Shown: positions 15,319-23,295 of the stretch, in pieces
Layout of the letters: each line of letters opens with the position of its first letter
How positions within the stretch are numbered: position 1 is the stretch's first letter
Source of the DNA: Coriobacteriia bacterium
GTDB lineage: Bacteria > Actinomycetota > Coriobacteriia > Coriobacteriales > Eggerthellaceae
Reading direction: 5' to 3'
NCBI GenBank assembly: GCA_030540225.1
Contig: JAUNWQ010000005.1
Location: 1 to 47,989 of the forward strand
Length of the DNA stretch: 47,989 nucleotides
The notes under the pieces: generated by a model
What the model saw: the letters and a program-made list of their open reading frames with translations, nothing else
Told to the model about the DNA's origin: nothing
Database searches by the model: none
Program-made: the position numbers and the translations under genes

Positions 15319-16290
15319 ATGAAACTAACGAAAATTGCGGTAGTGCTGGTGGTCTCCCTTTTGGCGTTCAGCCTTGCAGCCTGTTCGGCTCCTAATGATA
15401 GCGAAGCCGACTCCGCAAGCGGCAACACCGATATCGCGGCTTTGCTGGCAACGCAGCCGAAGAACACCGAGGAGGCGACCGAACTGCACCAAAAACTCAT
15501 GCAGAAGGAAAACGAGATCCTCTCCGGCGACTCGAAGCTGTGGGAGAAAGTGTTTCTGGCAGCCAACAAGGACATGCCGATGATCGAGGACGGCAAGAAC
15601 TACGGCGACTTCCTCCTCGACACGATCGAGGGCGCCAAAGACCAGTTCTCGGCCGAGGAGCTGAAGACGCTCAAGACCGGAGCGCAGCAGGTCAAGGAAA
15701 TCGAGGACAAGCTCGCGGCCCTCGAGAAGGACTTCCCCGGATGCGGTAGCTCCCCGAGCTCAGGGGAGAGCGTCGACGCGTCGAGCGCCGGCATGCCGAA
15801 TAGCGCAGGCGCCGCTACCAGTGCGGGCAAGTTCCCGAGTTTCCAGGGGAAAGACCTCGACGGCAACGAAGTGACCAGCGACAAGCTCTTCTCGGGGAGC
15901 AAGGTGACCGTGGTCAACTTCTGGTTCACCACCTGCAAGCCGTGCGTGGGCGAGCTGGGCGACTTGGAAGCGCTCAACAAGGAGCTCGCCGGCAAGGGCG
16001 GCCAGGTCGTGGGCGTGAACTCCTTCACGCTCGACGGTGACGCGACCGCGATTTCCGAGGCGAAGGACATCCTCGCGAAGAAGGGCGTCACGTACAAGAA
16101 CGTCTGGTTCGCGTCGAGCAGCGAGGCTGGGAAGTTCACCTCCGAGATGTTCTCGTACCCGACCACTTACGTCGTCGACAAGAACGGGAACATCGTGGGA
16201 GACCCGATCGTCGGCGCTATCACCTCCCCCGAGCAGCAGAAAACGCTCAGCAAGCTCATCGACCAGGCAATCGCGAACAGCGAGGGATAA
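15319..16290 (+). CDS. Thioredoxin-fold (TlpA-like) lipoprotein
   Basis: Extracytoplasmic lipoprotein of 323 aa. The signal peptide ends in a lipobox LAAC (Cys22). Residues 40-140 form a helical, charged region of unknown role. A Ser/Gly/Ala linker is followed by a redoxin domain from about residue 170 with active site TTCKPC (Cys206, Cys209) and the cis-Pro region SYPTTYVVDKNG. The start at ATG 15319 is supported by GGAGG 8 bases upstream; the ATG at 15313 is too close. As third gene of the redox unit it is the likely electron acceptor, reducing disulfides of exported proteins. A strong terminator follows. Confidence 0.88.
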   Translation: MKLTKIAVVLVVSLLAFSLAACSAPNDSEADSASGNTDIAALLATQPKNTEEATELHQKLMQKENEILSGDSKLWEKVFLAANKDMPMIEDGKNYGDFLLDTIEGAKDQFSAEELKTLKTGAQQVKEIEDKLAALEKDFPGCGSSPSSGESVDASSAGMPNSAGAATSAGKFPSFQGKDLDGNEVTSDKLFSGSKVTVVNFWFTTCKPCVGELGDLEALNKELAGKGGQVVGVNSFTLDGDATAISEAKDILAKKGVTYKNVWFASSSEAGKFTSEMFSYPTTYVVDKNGNIVGDPIVGAITSPEQQKTLSKLIDQAIANSEG

Positions 16291-16310
16291 GCCCGCAAGC
16301 GAGCGCTATG

Positions 16311-16345
16311 GGAAGGCCCCGGCATGCGAACCACCGGGGCCTTCC
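16311..16345. terminator. Strong hairpin between converging genes
   Basis: A perfect 12-bp stem, GGAAGGCCCCGG (16311-16322) with its complement (16334-16345), closes an 11-base loop. The T-run is poor (TGCGTCTT), but the position, 20 bases after the lipoprotein stop, fits a terminator. Confidence 0.6.
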
Positions 16346-16388
16346 TGCGTCTTGCGAGGCATACGCGCCAATCTGTGAAATTCTTACG

Positions 16389-16430
16389 TATGGGTAAGAT
16401 TTTCGTGCAATTGGGAAAATCGTACCTATA
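16389..16430. repeat. Inverted repeat downstream of the UvrA-like gene
   Basis: TATGGGTAAGATTTTC (16389-16404) faces GAAAATCGTACCTATA (16415-16430) with two mismatches and a 10-base loop. It ends 13 bases before the uvrA-like stop codon, so it may terminate that gene's transcript. Confidence 0.5.
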
Positions 16431-16443
16431 GGTTAGAAATTCG

Positions 16444-18945
16444 CTAAAGCACCAGGTAGCGACCGGTAATGCTTTCCGGGTTCGCAGCGATTTCCGCGGG
16501 CGTCCCGCACGCCACGATGCGGCCGCCCGCCTTTCCGCCATGCGGGCCCATGTCGACCACGTAGTCGGCGTTCGCAATGAAATCGAGGTCGTGCTCGACC
16601 ACCACCACGGTGGCGCCCTGCTCCACAAGCCGCTCGAACACGCCGAGCAGCGTCTCGACGTCGCGCGGGTGCAGACCGATTGTCGGCTCGTCGAACACGA
16701 ACACGGCGTCTTCCTGCCCTCTGCCCATCTCGCTTGCAAGCTTCAGGCGCTGGGCCTCCCCGCCGGAAAGCGCGGGCGTTGCCTCGCCGAGCGTGAGATA
16801 CCCCAGCCCCAGGTCATGCAGGGTTTGCAGCTTCTCGTGCGCCTTCTTGATGTCGGCAACATGCGCAAGCGCCTCATCGACCGAGAGCGAAAGCAACGCT
16901 GGCAGGCTGAGCGTCTGGCCACAGGGCGCACCCTTCTCGGGGCGGCGAATGCCCTCGGCTGCGGCGCTATAGCGAGAGCCGCGGCAATCGGGGCAGGCGA
17001 TGTCGACGTCGGGCAAGAACTGCACATCAAGCGAGATCTGCCCCGTGCCGTCGCATGTGGTGCAGCGCAGGCTTCCCGTGTTGTACGAGAAGTCGCCCGC
17101 CTTAAGACCCGCCGCCTTCGCCGCCTCGGTGCGCGCATAGGCGCGGCGCAAGTCGTCGAGCACGCCACAGTATGTCGCCACGGTCGAGCGGACATTCACC
17201 CCGATGGGGGTCGCGTCGATCAGGTTCGCGCGCTTGATGCCGTCTGCGGCAAGCGCCGTCACGTGCTCGGGAAGCGCCTCGCCCGCCGCGGCGCAGGCAA
17301 GAGCGGGGATGAGCGTCTCCAGCACGAGCGTCGTCTTGCCCGAACCCGACACGCCCGTCACGGCGGTAAGCCGGCCCCGCGGGATGTCGATGGCGAACGG
17401 CTTCACCGTATGCAGCCCACTCGATTCGAGGTGAATCCGCCCCAAGTCGAACATTTCCCCAGCTTGCGCCTGCGAGCGAGCCGCCACGCGCTTCGCGCCA
17501 GAAAGGAAGGGTCCTATGATCGAGGCCTCATCGCGGGCGACCTCGCCAACCGATCCTTGGGAAACCACCGTGCCGCCGTCCGCACCCGCGACGGGCCCCA
17601 TTTCCACCAGATAGTCGGCGGCGCGCAGGATGCGCGTGTCATGGTCGACCATCACCACGGAATTCCCGTCGGCAATCAAATCGCGCATCACGCCCAAAAG
17701 GCCGTCGATGTTGGCGGGATGCAAGCCGATAGAGGGCTCGTCCATCACGTAGAGCACGCCAGTGGTTCGGTTCCTCACCGAACGCGCGAGCTGCACGCGC
17801 TGGCGTTCCCCCGTGGAAAGCGTGGCACCCGCGCGGTCGAGCGAGAGATACCCCAACCCCAGCTCCAGCAGGCGCCGAGCGGTGCCCGCAAACGACTCGC
17901 AGATGGATTTCGCCATGGGACGCATCTTATCGGGAAGACTTCCCGGCACGCCTTCCACCCACGAAACCGCCTCGTCAAGCGTCATTTCCGTCGCCTGCGC
18001 CAGGTTGATGCCGCGCACAAGCGGCCCGCGCGCGGCCACCGAGAGGCGCGTGCCTCCGCAATCGGGGCAGGGCCCCTCGGTCAAAAACTTCGCGACGCGG
18101 CGCAACCCCTTCTCGTCCTTCGCCTTCGCAAGCGAGTTCTCCACCGTGCGCACGGCGTTGTAATAGGTGAAGTCGAGCTCGGCGAAGTTCTCGCCCTTCT
18201 TCGCCTTGTACAAAATGTGCCGCTTCTCGGCCGGGCCATTGAACACGATGTCGCGCTCGGCGGGCGAAAGCTCGCGAAACGGCACGTCCGTGCGCACGCC
18301 CATAGCGCCGCACACCTGCTTCATAAGGTCCCACATAAGCGAGCCCCACACCACCACTGCGTCCTCGTCGATGGTCTTGCTCTCGTCGGGCACGAGCGCG
18401 GCGCGGTTCACGGTGCGCGCGATACCGGTGCCGCCGCAGGTGGGACAGGCCCCCTCGCTGTTGAAGGCAAGCTGCTCGGCACCGAGACCGAAGAACTCGC
18501 CACCGCAATGCGGGCACGAAATTGCCAGCTCAGCGACAACGTTCAAACTTGGCGGCACATGCTTTCCGCAATGCGGGCACACATGGCTGCCGACGCGCGA
18601 GAAGAGCAGCCGCAGGCTGTTCAAAAGCTCACTCGAGGTGCCGAACGTCGACCGCACGCCGGGCACCGCCGGGCGCTGGTGCAACGCGAGCGCGGCGGGA
18701 ACGTAGCGCACGTCGTCGACTGCGGCCTTGCCCGCCTGGGCGATGCGCCGGCGCGTGTAGGTGGAAAGCGCCTCCAAATAGCGACGCGACCCTTCGGCGT
18801 ACAGCACGCCAAGCGCGAGCGAGCTTTTACCCGAGCCCGACACGCCAGCGATGCCCACAAGCTGGCCGAGCGGAATGTCCACGTTCACGTTCTTCAAATT
18901 GTGCACGCGCGCGCCGCGCACCTCGATATGGTCGATATTCTGCAT
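16444..18945 (-). CDS. UvrA-like excinuclease subunit A paralogue
   Basis: Protein of 833 aa with the duplicated ABC ATPase plan of UvrA: Walker A GVSGSGKSS and GVSGSGKTT, signatures LSTGERQR and LSGGEAQR, and Walker B sequences ending DEPSIGLHP and DEPTIGLHP. Zinc-binding Cys pairs are present: CPHCG...CPHCGG, CPTCGGTG, CPDCGGTR, CTTCDGTG and CPDCRGSR. It is ~100 residues shorter than canonical UvrA (about 940), as seen in the second-class UvrA proteins that lack the UvrB-binding part and are linked to drug resistance or DNA damage tolerance. A MerR regulator lies directly upstream on the same strand (141-bp gap). The main uvrA of the genome is presumably elsewhere. Confidence 0.88.
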   Translation of the reverse strand: MQNIDHIEVRGARVHNLKNVNVDIPLGQLVGIAGVSGSGKSSLALGVLYAEGSRRYLEALSTYTRRRIAQAGKAAVDDVRYVPAALALHQRPAVPGVRSTFGTSSELLNSLRLLFSRVGSHVCPHCGKHVPPSLNVVAELAISCPHCGGEFFGLGAEQLAFNSEGACPTCGGTGIARTVNRAALVPDESKTIDEDAVVVWGSLMWDLMKQVCGAMGVRTDVPFRELSPAERDIVFNGPAEKRHILYKAKKGENFAELDFTYYNAVRTVENSLAKAKDEKGLRRVAKFLTEGPCPDCGGTRLSVAARGPLVRGINLAQATEMTLDEAVSWVEGVPGSLPDKMRPMAKSICESFAGTARRLLELGLGYLSLDRAGATLSTGERQRVQLARSVRNRTTGVLYVMDEPSIGLHPANIDGLLGVMRDLIADGNSVVMVDHDTRILRAADYLVEMGPVAGADGGTVVSQGSVGEVARDEASIIGPFLSGAKRVAARSQAQAGEMFDLGRIHLESSGLHTVKPFAIDIPRGRLTAVTGVSGSGKTTLVLETLIPALACAAAGEALPEHVTALAADGIKRANLIDATPIGVNVRSTVATYCGVLDDLRRAYARTEAAKAAGLKAGDFSYNTGSLRCTTCDGTGQISLDVQFLPDVDIACPDCRGSRYSAAAEGIRRPEKGAPCGQTLSLPALLSLSVDEALAHVADIKKAHEKLQTLHDLGLGYLTLGEATPALSGGEAQRLKLASEMGRGQEDAVFVFDEPTIGLHPRDVETLLGVFERLVEQGATVVVVEHDLDFIANADYVVDMGPHGGKAGGRIVACGTPAEIAANPESITGRYLVL

Positions 18946-19086
18946 GATTTCCTTAATCTAGCGTTGCACCAGCAAGAAGAGGCGCACCCAATGCGGCTAC
19001 CCGTATCCGCTCGCAGCTTCATGCCGATCGCCGATGCCCGCTTGCGGCTTTAAAACAACGGCCAGCACTTGCTCGCTGGCGGACTC

Positions 19087-19524
19087 CTACGAATGGCCCA
19101 GGTCGTAGAGCTTCCTGATATCCTTCGGCAACCCGTCGGGAATCATTCCCCAAAGGCCCTCTTCCCCGCCGTCTTTTTGGGCCGTCTCGTAGTACCAGCA
19201 CTTGAATTTCACCATGGCGAGCGCCTTCTGCATACGCTCGATTTCCTGCTCGGCCCGGACCTTGCGCGCCTCGAACAGCTCCCTTCGCTCGGCGTAGGTC
19301 GACGGCCCCTCTTGGACCATATCGACGAAGCGCTTGATGTCCTTGATCCCGAGCCCCGTTTTCTTCAGGCAATCGATGACACGAAGCAGTTCTAACTCCT
19401 GCTCGCCGAAGCGACGGATACCGCTCGAACGCTCTAAGCTGGGGAAAAGCCCTTCTTTGTCGTAGTAGCGCAACGTCGACACGGGGATATCGAACATCTC
19501 CGAAACCTGCCCGATTGAATACAT
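19087..19524 (-). CDS. MerR family regulator (AdhR-like)
   Basis: Regulator of 145 aa: N-terminal winged helix YSIGQVSEMFDIPVSTLRYY, then DKEGLFPSLERSSGIRRFGE, a long dimerisation helix with LKKTGLGIKDIKRFVDM, and a C-terminal region without conserved metal cysteines. It is divergent from an iron alcohol dehydrogenase and a CMD/cupin gene. In Bacillus subtilis AdhR, a MerR protein, controls an alcohol dehydrogenase and a carboxymuconolactone-decarboxylase-like gene in response to aldehydes; the same arrangement here suggests a similar role. It also sits upstream of the UvrA-like gene on its own strand. Confidence 0.85.
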   Translation of the reverse strand: MYSIGQVSEMFDIPVSTLRYYDKEGLFPSLERSSGIRRFGEQELELLRVIDCLKKTGLGIKDIKRFVDMVQEGPSTYAERRELFEARKVRAEQEIERMQKALAMVKFKCWYYETAQKDGGEEGLWGMIPDGLPKDIRKLYDLGHS

Positions 19525-19545
19525 AGTAAGTTCCTTCCAAAATAT

Positions 19546-19568
19546 CTTGACCTAAAGTGAGGTTCAGG
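19546..19568 (+). promoter_or_regulatory. MerR-type operator/promoter
   Basis: The imperfect dyad CTTGACCT-AAAGTG-AGGTTCAGG spans 19546-19568 between the divergent MerR and alcohol dehydrogenase genes. TTGACC can serve as -35, with TATTAG (19569-19574) as -10. MerR proteins typically bind such dyads inside long-spacer promoters. Confidence 0.6.
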
Positions 19569-19621
19569 TATTAGGGTGCCAACATCATACCAAATGCGAC
19601 CCGATAAGCGAAAGGGAAACC

Positions 19622-20809
19622 ATGCTCGGAAACTTCACCTACCACAACCCCACCAAGCTCATCTTCGGCAAGGGCGCTCTGGCCTCGCTTGCGGCGGAAC
19701 TCACCCCCTACAACACCATTCAACTCGTCTATGGAGGCGGCTCTATCAGGAGATTCGGTATTTACGACCAGGTTGTCGATGCGCTTCACGCCACTGGGAA
19801 GCGCATCGTCGAAGACGGCGGCGTCATGCCGAACCCCACCATCGAGAAGCTTCGCGAGGGCGTGCAAATCGCCCGCAGCAACGACGTCGATTTCATCCTT
19901 GCCGTGGGCGGCGGCTCGTGCGTGGACTACGCGAAGGCAGTTGCGGTCTCTAAGGACCTGCCCGCAGGCGAAGATCCGTGGGACGTGTACTTCGACCGAT
20001 TCGAAGAGCCCGCAGCGGATAGAGAGGTCGTGCCCGTGGGATCGGTTCTCACTATGGTGGGCACTGGCTCTGAGATGAATCGCGGCTCGGTCATCACCAA
20101 CCGAGAGCTCGGCAGGAAAATCGGCCACGTCTTCACCGACGAACGCGTCTCACCACGCTTTGCCGTGCTGAACCCCGAGTTCACCTACACGGTGCCGCGC
20201 TATCAGATGGTCGCAGGCATCTTCGACATCATGAACCATATCACCGAACAATACCTCAGCGGCACCGACGACAACACGAGCGATTATCTGGCCGAGGGTC
20301 TCATGCGCAGCCTCGTTACCGCAAGCCGCGCCGCCGTGGCCAATCCGACGGACTACGAGGCGCGCTCGAACATCATGTGGACGGCGACCTGGGCGCTCAA
20401 CACCCTTGTGGGCTGCGGCAAAACGCAGGACTGGGAGGTTCACATGATCGGCCAAGCCGTAGGCGCCGTCACCGATGCCACGCACGGCATGACGCTTTCC
20501 GCTGTGGCGCTTCCCTACTACCGCCTAATCATGCCGTATGGCCTGGAGAAATTCGCGCGCTTCGCCATAAACGTTTGGGGCATCGACACCGCAGGCAAAA
20601 CCAACGAGGAGCTCGCGGCGGCCGGCCTTGACGCCATGGAGAACTGGATGCGCGAAATCGGCTGCGTGATGAGCATCCGCGAGCTGGGCGCCGACGAATC
20701 GAGCCTCGACGCCATCGCCGACGCGACCCTCACAATGACGGGCGGCTACCGCACGCTCACCCGCGTCGAAGTCCTCGACGTTCTGCGCAAGAGCCTCGCA
20801 GCAAAGTAG
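19622..20809 (+). CDS. Iron-containing alcohol dehydrogenase (BdhA/YqhD type)
   Basis: NAD(P)H-dependent group III alcohol dehydrogenase, 395 aa, that reduces aldehydes to alcohols. The N-terminus NPTKLIFGKGALASL is typical of butanol dehydrogenases. The dinucleotide region GGSIRRFGIYD and DFILAVGGGSCVDYAK and the metal ligands in FDIMNHITEQ and DATHGMTLS are present. It is the first gene of a plus-strand unit controlled from the MerR operator and is followed by the CMD/cupin gene. Aldehyde detoxification is the most likely role, by analogy with AdhR regulons. Start: ATG 19622 after GAAAGGGAAACC. Confidence 0.9.
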   Translation: MLGNFTYHNPTKLIFGKGALASLAAELTPYNTIQLVYGGGSIRRFGIYDQVVDALHATGKRIVEDGGVMPNPTIEKLREGVQIARSNDVDFILAVGGGSCVDYAKAVAVSKDLPAGEDPWDVYFDRFEEPAADREVVPVGSVLTMVGTGSEMNRGSVITNRELGRKIGHVFTDERVSPRFAVLNPEFTYTVPRYQMVAGIFDIMNHITEQYLSGTDDNTSDYLAEGLMRSLVTASRAAVANPTDYEARSNIMWTATWALNTLVGCGKTQDWEVHMIGQAVGAVTDATHGMTLSAVALPYYRLIMPYGLEKFARFAINVWGIDTAGKTNEELAAAGLDAMENWMREIGCVMSIRELGADESSLDAIADATLTMTGGYRTLTRVEVLDVLRKSLAAK

Positions 20810-20901
20810 CGGCTGGCCCAAAGCGTAATCGTGAATGGCGCTGTCGTTCACCCCCTAACCGTCACTCGCCATGTGTAAAGAAAACAGGAAGGAAGTCCAC
20901 A

Positions 20902-21696
20902 ATGGCTATCAAACAAACCGCGGGACACGATGCGCTCGGCAAGTTCGCGCCCGAGTTCGCTCATCTCAACGACGACATTCTCTTTGGGGAAGTGTGGAGC
21001 CGCGAGGACAAGCTACCGCTCAAGCTGCGCAGCATCGTCACCGTAAGCGCCCTCGTTGGGAAAGGCATCGTCGACAGCTCGCTGAAATATCACCTGGCCA
21101 GCGCCAAGAAGAACGGCGTCACGCAAGAAGAGATGGCCGAGATTCTCACCCATATCGCCTTCTACGCCGGCTGGCCCAATGCGTGGGCGGCATTCAGCAT
21201 GGCGAAGGAAGTTTATGTGGAAGACGGGACGGATGGCGCGATCGGCGAGGGCAGCGCGGGCGACACCGCGGGCAGCGGCAGCCCCGAATCGCACGGCGGC
21301 TTCTTCGGCCTGGGCAAGCCCAACGACGCCTTCGCACAGTACTTCATCGGCCAAAGCTATCTCAACGCGCTCACCGGGCCCGATGACTACCTAGCAATTT
21401 TCAACGTGACCTTCGAGCCGGGCTGTCGTAACAATTGGCATATCCACCATGCGAGCAAAGGCGGCGGACAAGTGCTCGTCTGCGTGGATGGCGAAGGCTG
21501 GTACCAAGAAGAGGGCAAGCCCGCCGAGCGCCTGCGTCCCGGCGACGTGGTGGAGATTCCCGCGAACGTCAAGCATTGGCATGGCGCCGCTTCCGATAGC
21601 TGGTTCAGCCACCTCGCCTTCGAGTACCCAGGCGAGGATGCGAGCAACGAATGGCTCGAGCCCGTGGACGATGACGTCTACAACGCGCTTTCGTAA
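20902..21696 (+). CDS. Carboxymuconolactone decarboxylase-like / cupin fusion protein
   Basis: Protein of 264 aa in two domains. Residues ~20-105 form an AhpD/CMD-type helical domain (LPLKLRSIVTVSALV, HLASAKKNGVTQEEMAEILT, FYAGWPNAWAAF). It lacks the CxxC of AhpD, so no thiol peroxidase activity is expected. Residues ~155-250 form a cupin with metal-binding histidines in WHIHHASKGGGQV and PANVKHWHGA. A Gly/Ser-rich linker joins them. Such fusions are often found with alcohol dehydrogenases and MerR regulators; the reaction is unknown. A ribosome binding site AGGAAGG precedes ATG 20902. Confidence 0.85.
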   Translation: MAIKQTAGHDALGKFAPEFAHLNDDILFGEVWSREDKLPLKLRSIVTVSALVGKGIVDSSLKYHLASAKKNGVTQEEMAEILTHIAFYAGWPNAWAAFSMAKEVYVEDGTDGAIGEGSAGDTAGSGSPESHGGFFGLGKPNDAFAQYFIGQSYLNALTGPDDYLAIFNVTFEPGCRNNWHIHHASKGGGQVLVCVDGEGWYQEEGKPAERLRPGDVVEIPANVKHWHGAASDSWFSHLAFEYPGEDASNEWLEPVDDDVYNALS

Positions 21697-21907
21697 CGCG
21701 GGGGCGCTTTCCTAACACGAACATGCCTTCCTAACGCGGAGGAGCTTTCCTGGCCCGGCCTAGGACCGCAGCCCTTCAGCCAACTCCTCGGAATCGCCTG
21801 GGCAACGCGAGTGCTGCCCGGACGATTCGAGCTGTCCAAACGGCCCCGCATTCCAGCATCTGCACGAAAGAATGGGCGAGGCCCAGATAACCCCACGTCC
21901 CTGCTTC

Positions 21908-22079
21908 TGTACAAGATTGACGATAAGTTGTGAGGGAACGGTGAATTTGGCTGAGCATCAGCTTTCACTGTACCAAAAGTGTCTCATTTGAAGCGAATCC
22001 AATGCGAGTTATTCTACAGTTGAACTTGATTCGTGGAGTCGTACATAATTCCTTCGCAATAAATCGTCAATTTTGTACA
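21908..22079 (-). mobile_element. MITE-like remnant of an insertion sequence
   Basis: Two 33-base terminal inverted repeats, 21908-21940 and 22047-22079, share 25 of 33 bases; each begins at the outside with TGTACAA. On the minus strand, next to the right terminal repeat, AAGGAATT is followed by ATG (22046) and MYDSTNQVQL before a stop at 22014, like the first codons of a transposase. The 172-bp element is therefore probably an IS with its interior deleted. I could not identify a target duplication or the IS family. The rest of the gap 21697-22254 shows no gene. Confidence 0.55.
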
Positions 22080-22254
22080 TGGGGCTCGAAGCAGCTCGGT
22101 CGCGAACGCCACCAAGTGCGTCAAGCGACAAAGAAAGCAGCCCCCTCCCCCGCTGTCAACAGACAAGCGAAACGCCGAATCCGCGGACAAGCCGAAGCAC
22201 ACAAAAGGCGGCAGGCAAACTTTGCACCCGCCGCCCGTTTTCCAGTTACCCAGC

Positions 22255-22976
22255 CTAGGCCTTCACAAGCGTGACCGCGATGGTGTTCAAGAACTCGAGC
22301 GCGCCCGCCTCAACGGCCGCACGGTCGCCTTGAGCGTACTCGTTGTCGCAGGCAATCCAGTCAGCCCACGCCTCGGACGTGCACGCCATCTGGTGCATAT
22401 CCTCGATAACCACACCGCTCGTTTGGCCGATCATTTCTCGCCACCAGGCCAAATCGTGCATGTATTCAAGCTGCTCTGCGTTCCAGGATGCGAGCAGGCA
22501 TGCCGGCAGCGCGTCATGGCAGTCGCGCACCATGCCGGGGACGGAAAGGAAATCCTTCCGCCAGACTTCACATACGGAAGAAGCCGCTCCCCCAGATACT
22601 GCGGATCGCGCCCGAAATAGTTATACGAGTCGATGCTCACCACGGCGTCGAAGAACTCCGGCTCGAAAGGCAGGCCTTCCGCGGCGTTGGCCTTGACGGG
22701 ATGAATCCGCTCATCTGGCACGCTCATCTCCCGAAAGAACGCGCGATTCTCATCGGGGTCGCTCCACAGGTCGACGGCATAAACATCGAGCCCGCATTCG
22801 CGCGCAAGCATCACGCTCGTTATACCGGTACCGGACCCAAGGTCGCACACGCGCGACCCCTTCGCGATATTCGCGTCACGAAGAAGCTCCTCGCAGAGCT
22901 TAAGCGGATTGGGACCCATAATCTTGGATCGGGCCAGATTGATGTCGAAGCTATTCGCTTTTGGGAAGTTGGTCAT
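22255..22976 (-). pseudogene. SAM-dependent methyltransferase, frameshifted
   Basis: Two minus-strand frames together make one class I methyltransferase of ~240 aa. The first (22976 down) starts MTNFPKANSFDINLARSKIM with SAM motif RVCDLGSGTGITSV, and remains in frame through YVKSGGRIS near 22560. The second, ending at 22255, continues with VPGMVRDCHDALPACLLASW and the conserved-looking MHDLAWWREMIGQTSG and ACDNEYAQGDRA. The break lies near 22545-22565 and needs a one- or two-base change. Either the gene is inactivated or the sequence contains an error. The ribosome binding site AACAGGAG before ATG 22976 is intact. Confidence 0.75.
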
Positions 22977-23295
22977 TGTTACTCCTGTTCGCTAAGTTGG
23001 TGATGGAAACAGGTGCGGAACGGCGCAAAAGCACAAGGCCTTGATGCGGCCTTTTCAGAAGTGCTATGCGATTAACCGTTCCCTAAAGAACAATGACCAA
23101 AAAGACATCCCCTAAGATGTGTTTACGCGGAGCACGATTGCCCCATCGAGCAGAGTATAAGCCGAGCACGCACGAACGGCAACCGATTGCAGACGTCGCG
23201 GGCGGAAACAGCGGAACCCCGACGTCTTCCCGCAGGAGCGGAACCCAGGGCTATAATCGGAGCGCTGTCAATTTCTAACCCTTCGGAGACCCATC
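22977..23295. other. Intergenic region before the EamA gene
   Basis: No gene seen. It holds a small hairpin AAGGCC/GGCCTT (23035-23053) and a -10-like TATAAT (23252-23257) suitable for the EamA transporter gene; no good -35 was found. The leader of the methyltransferase gene lies at the left end. Confidence 0.4.

Noticed and set aside
16540-19053. Very long plus-strand frame opposite the UvrA-like gene
   Set aside because: It is the antisense of a gene with complete ABC and zinc motifs; its Arg/His/Ala-rich translation has no recognisable domain.
21776-21958. Possible 60-codon minus-strand gene between the cupin fusion and the IS remnant
   Set aside because: No ribosome binding site or recognisable sequence, and it overlaps the left terminal repeat of the remnant.
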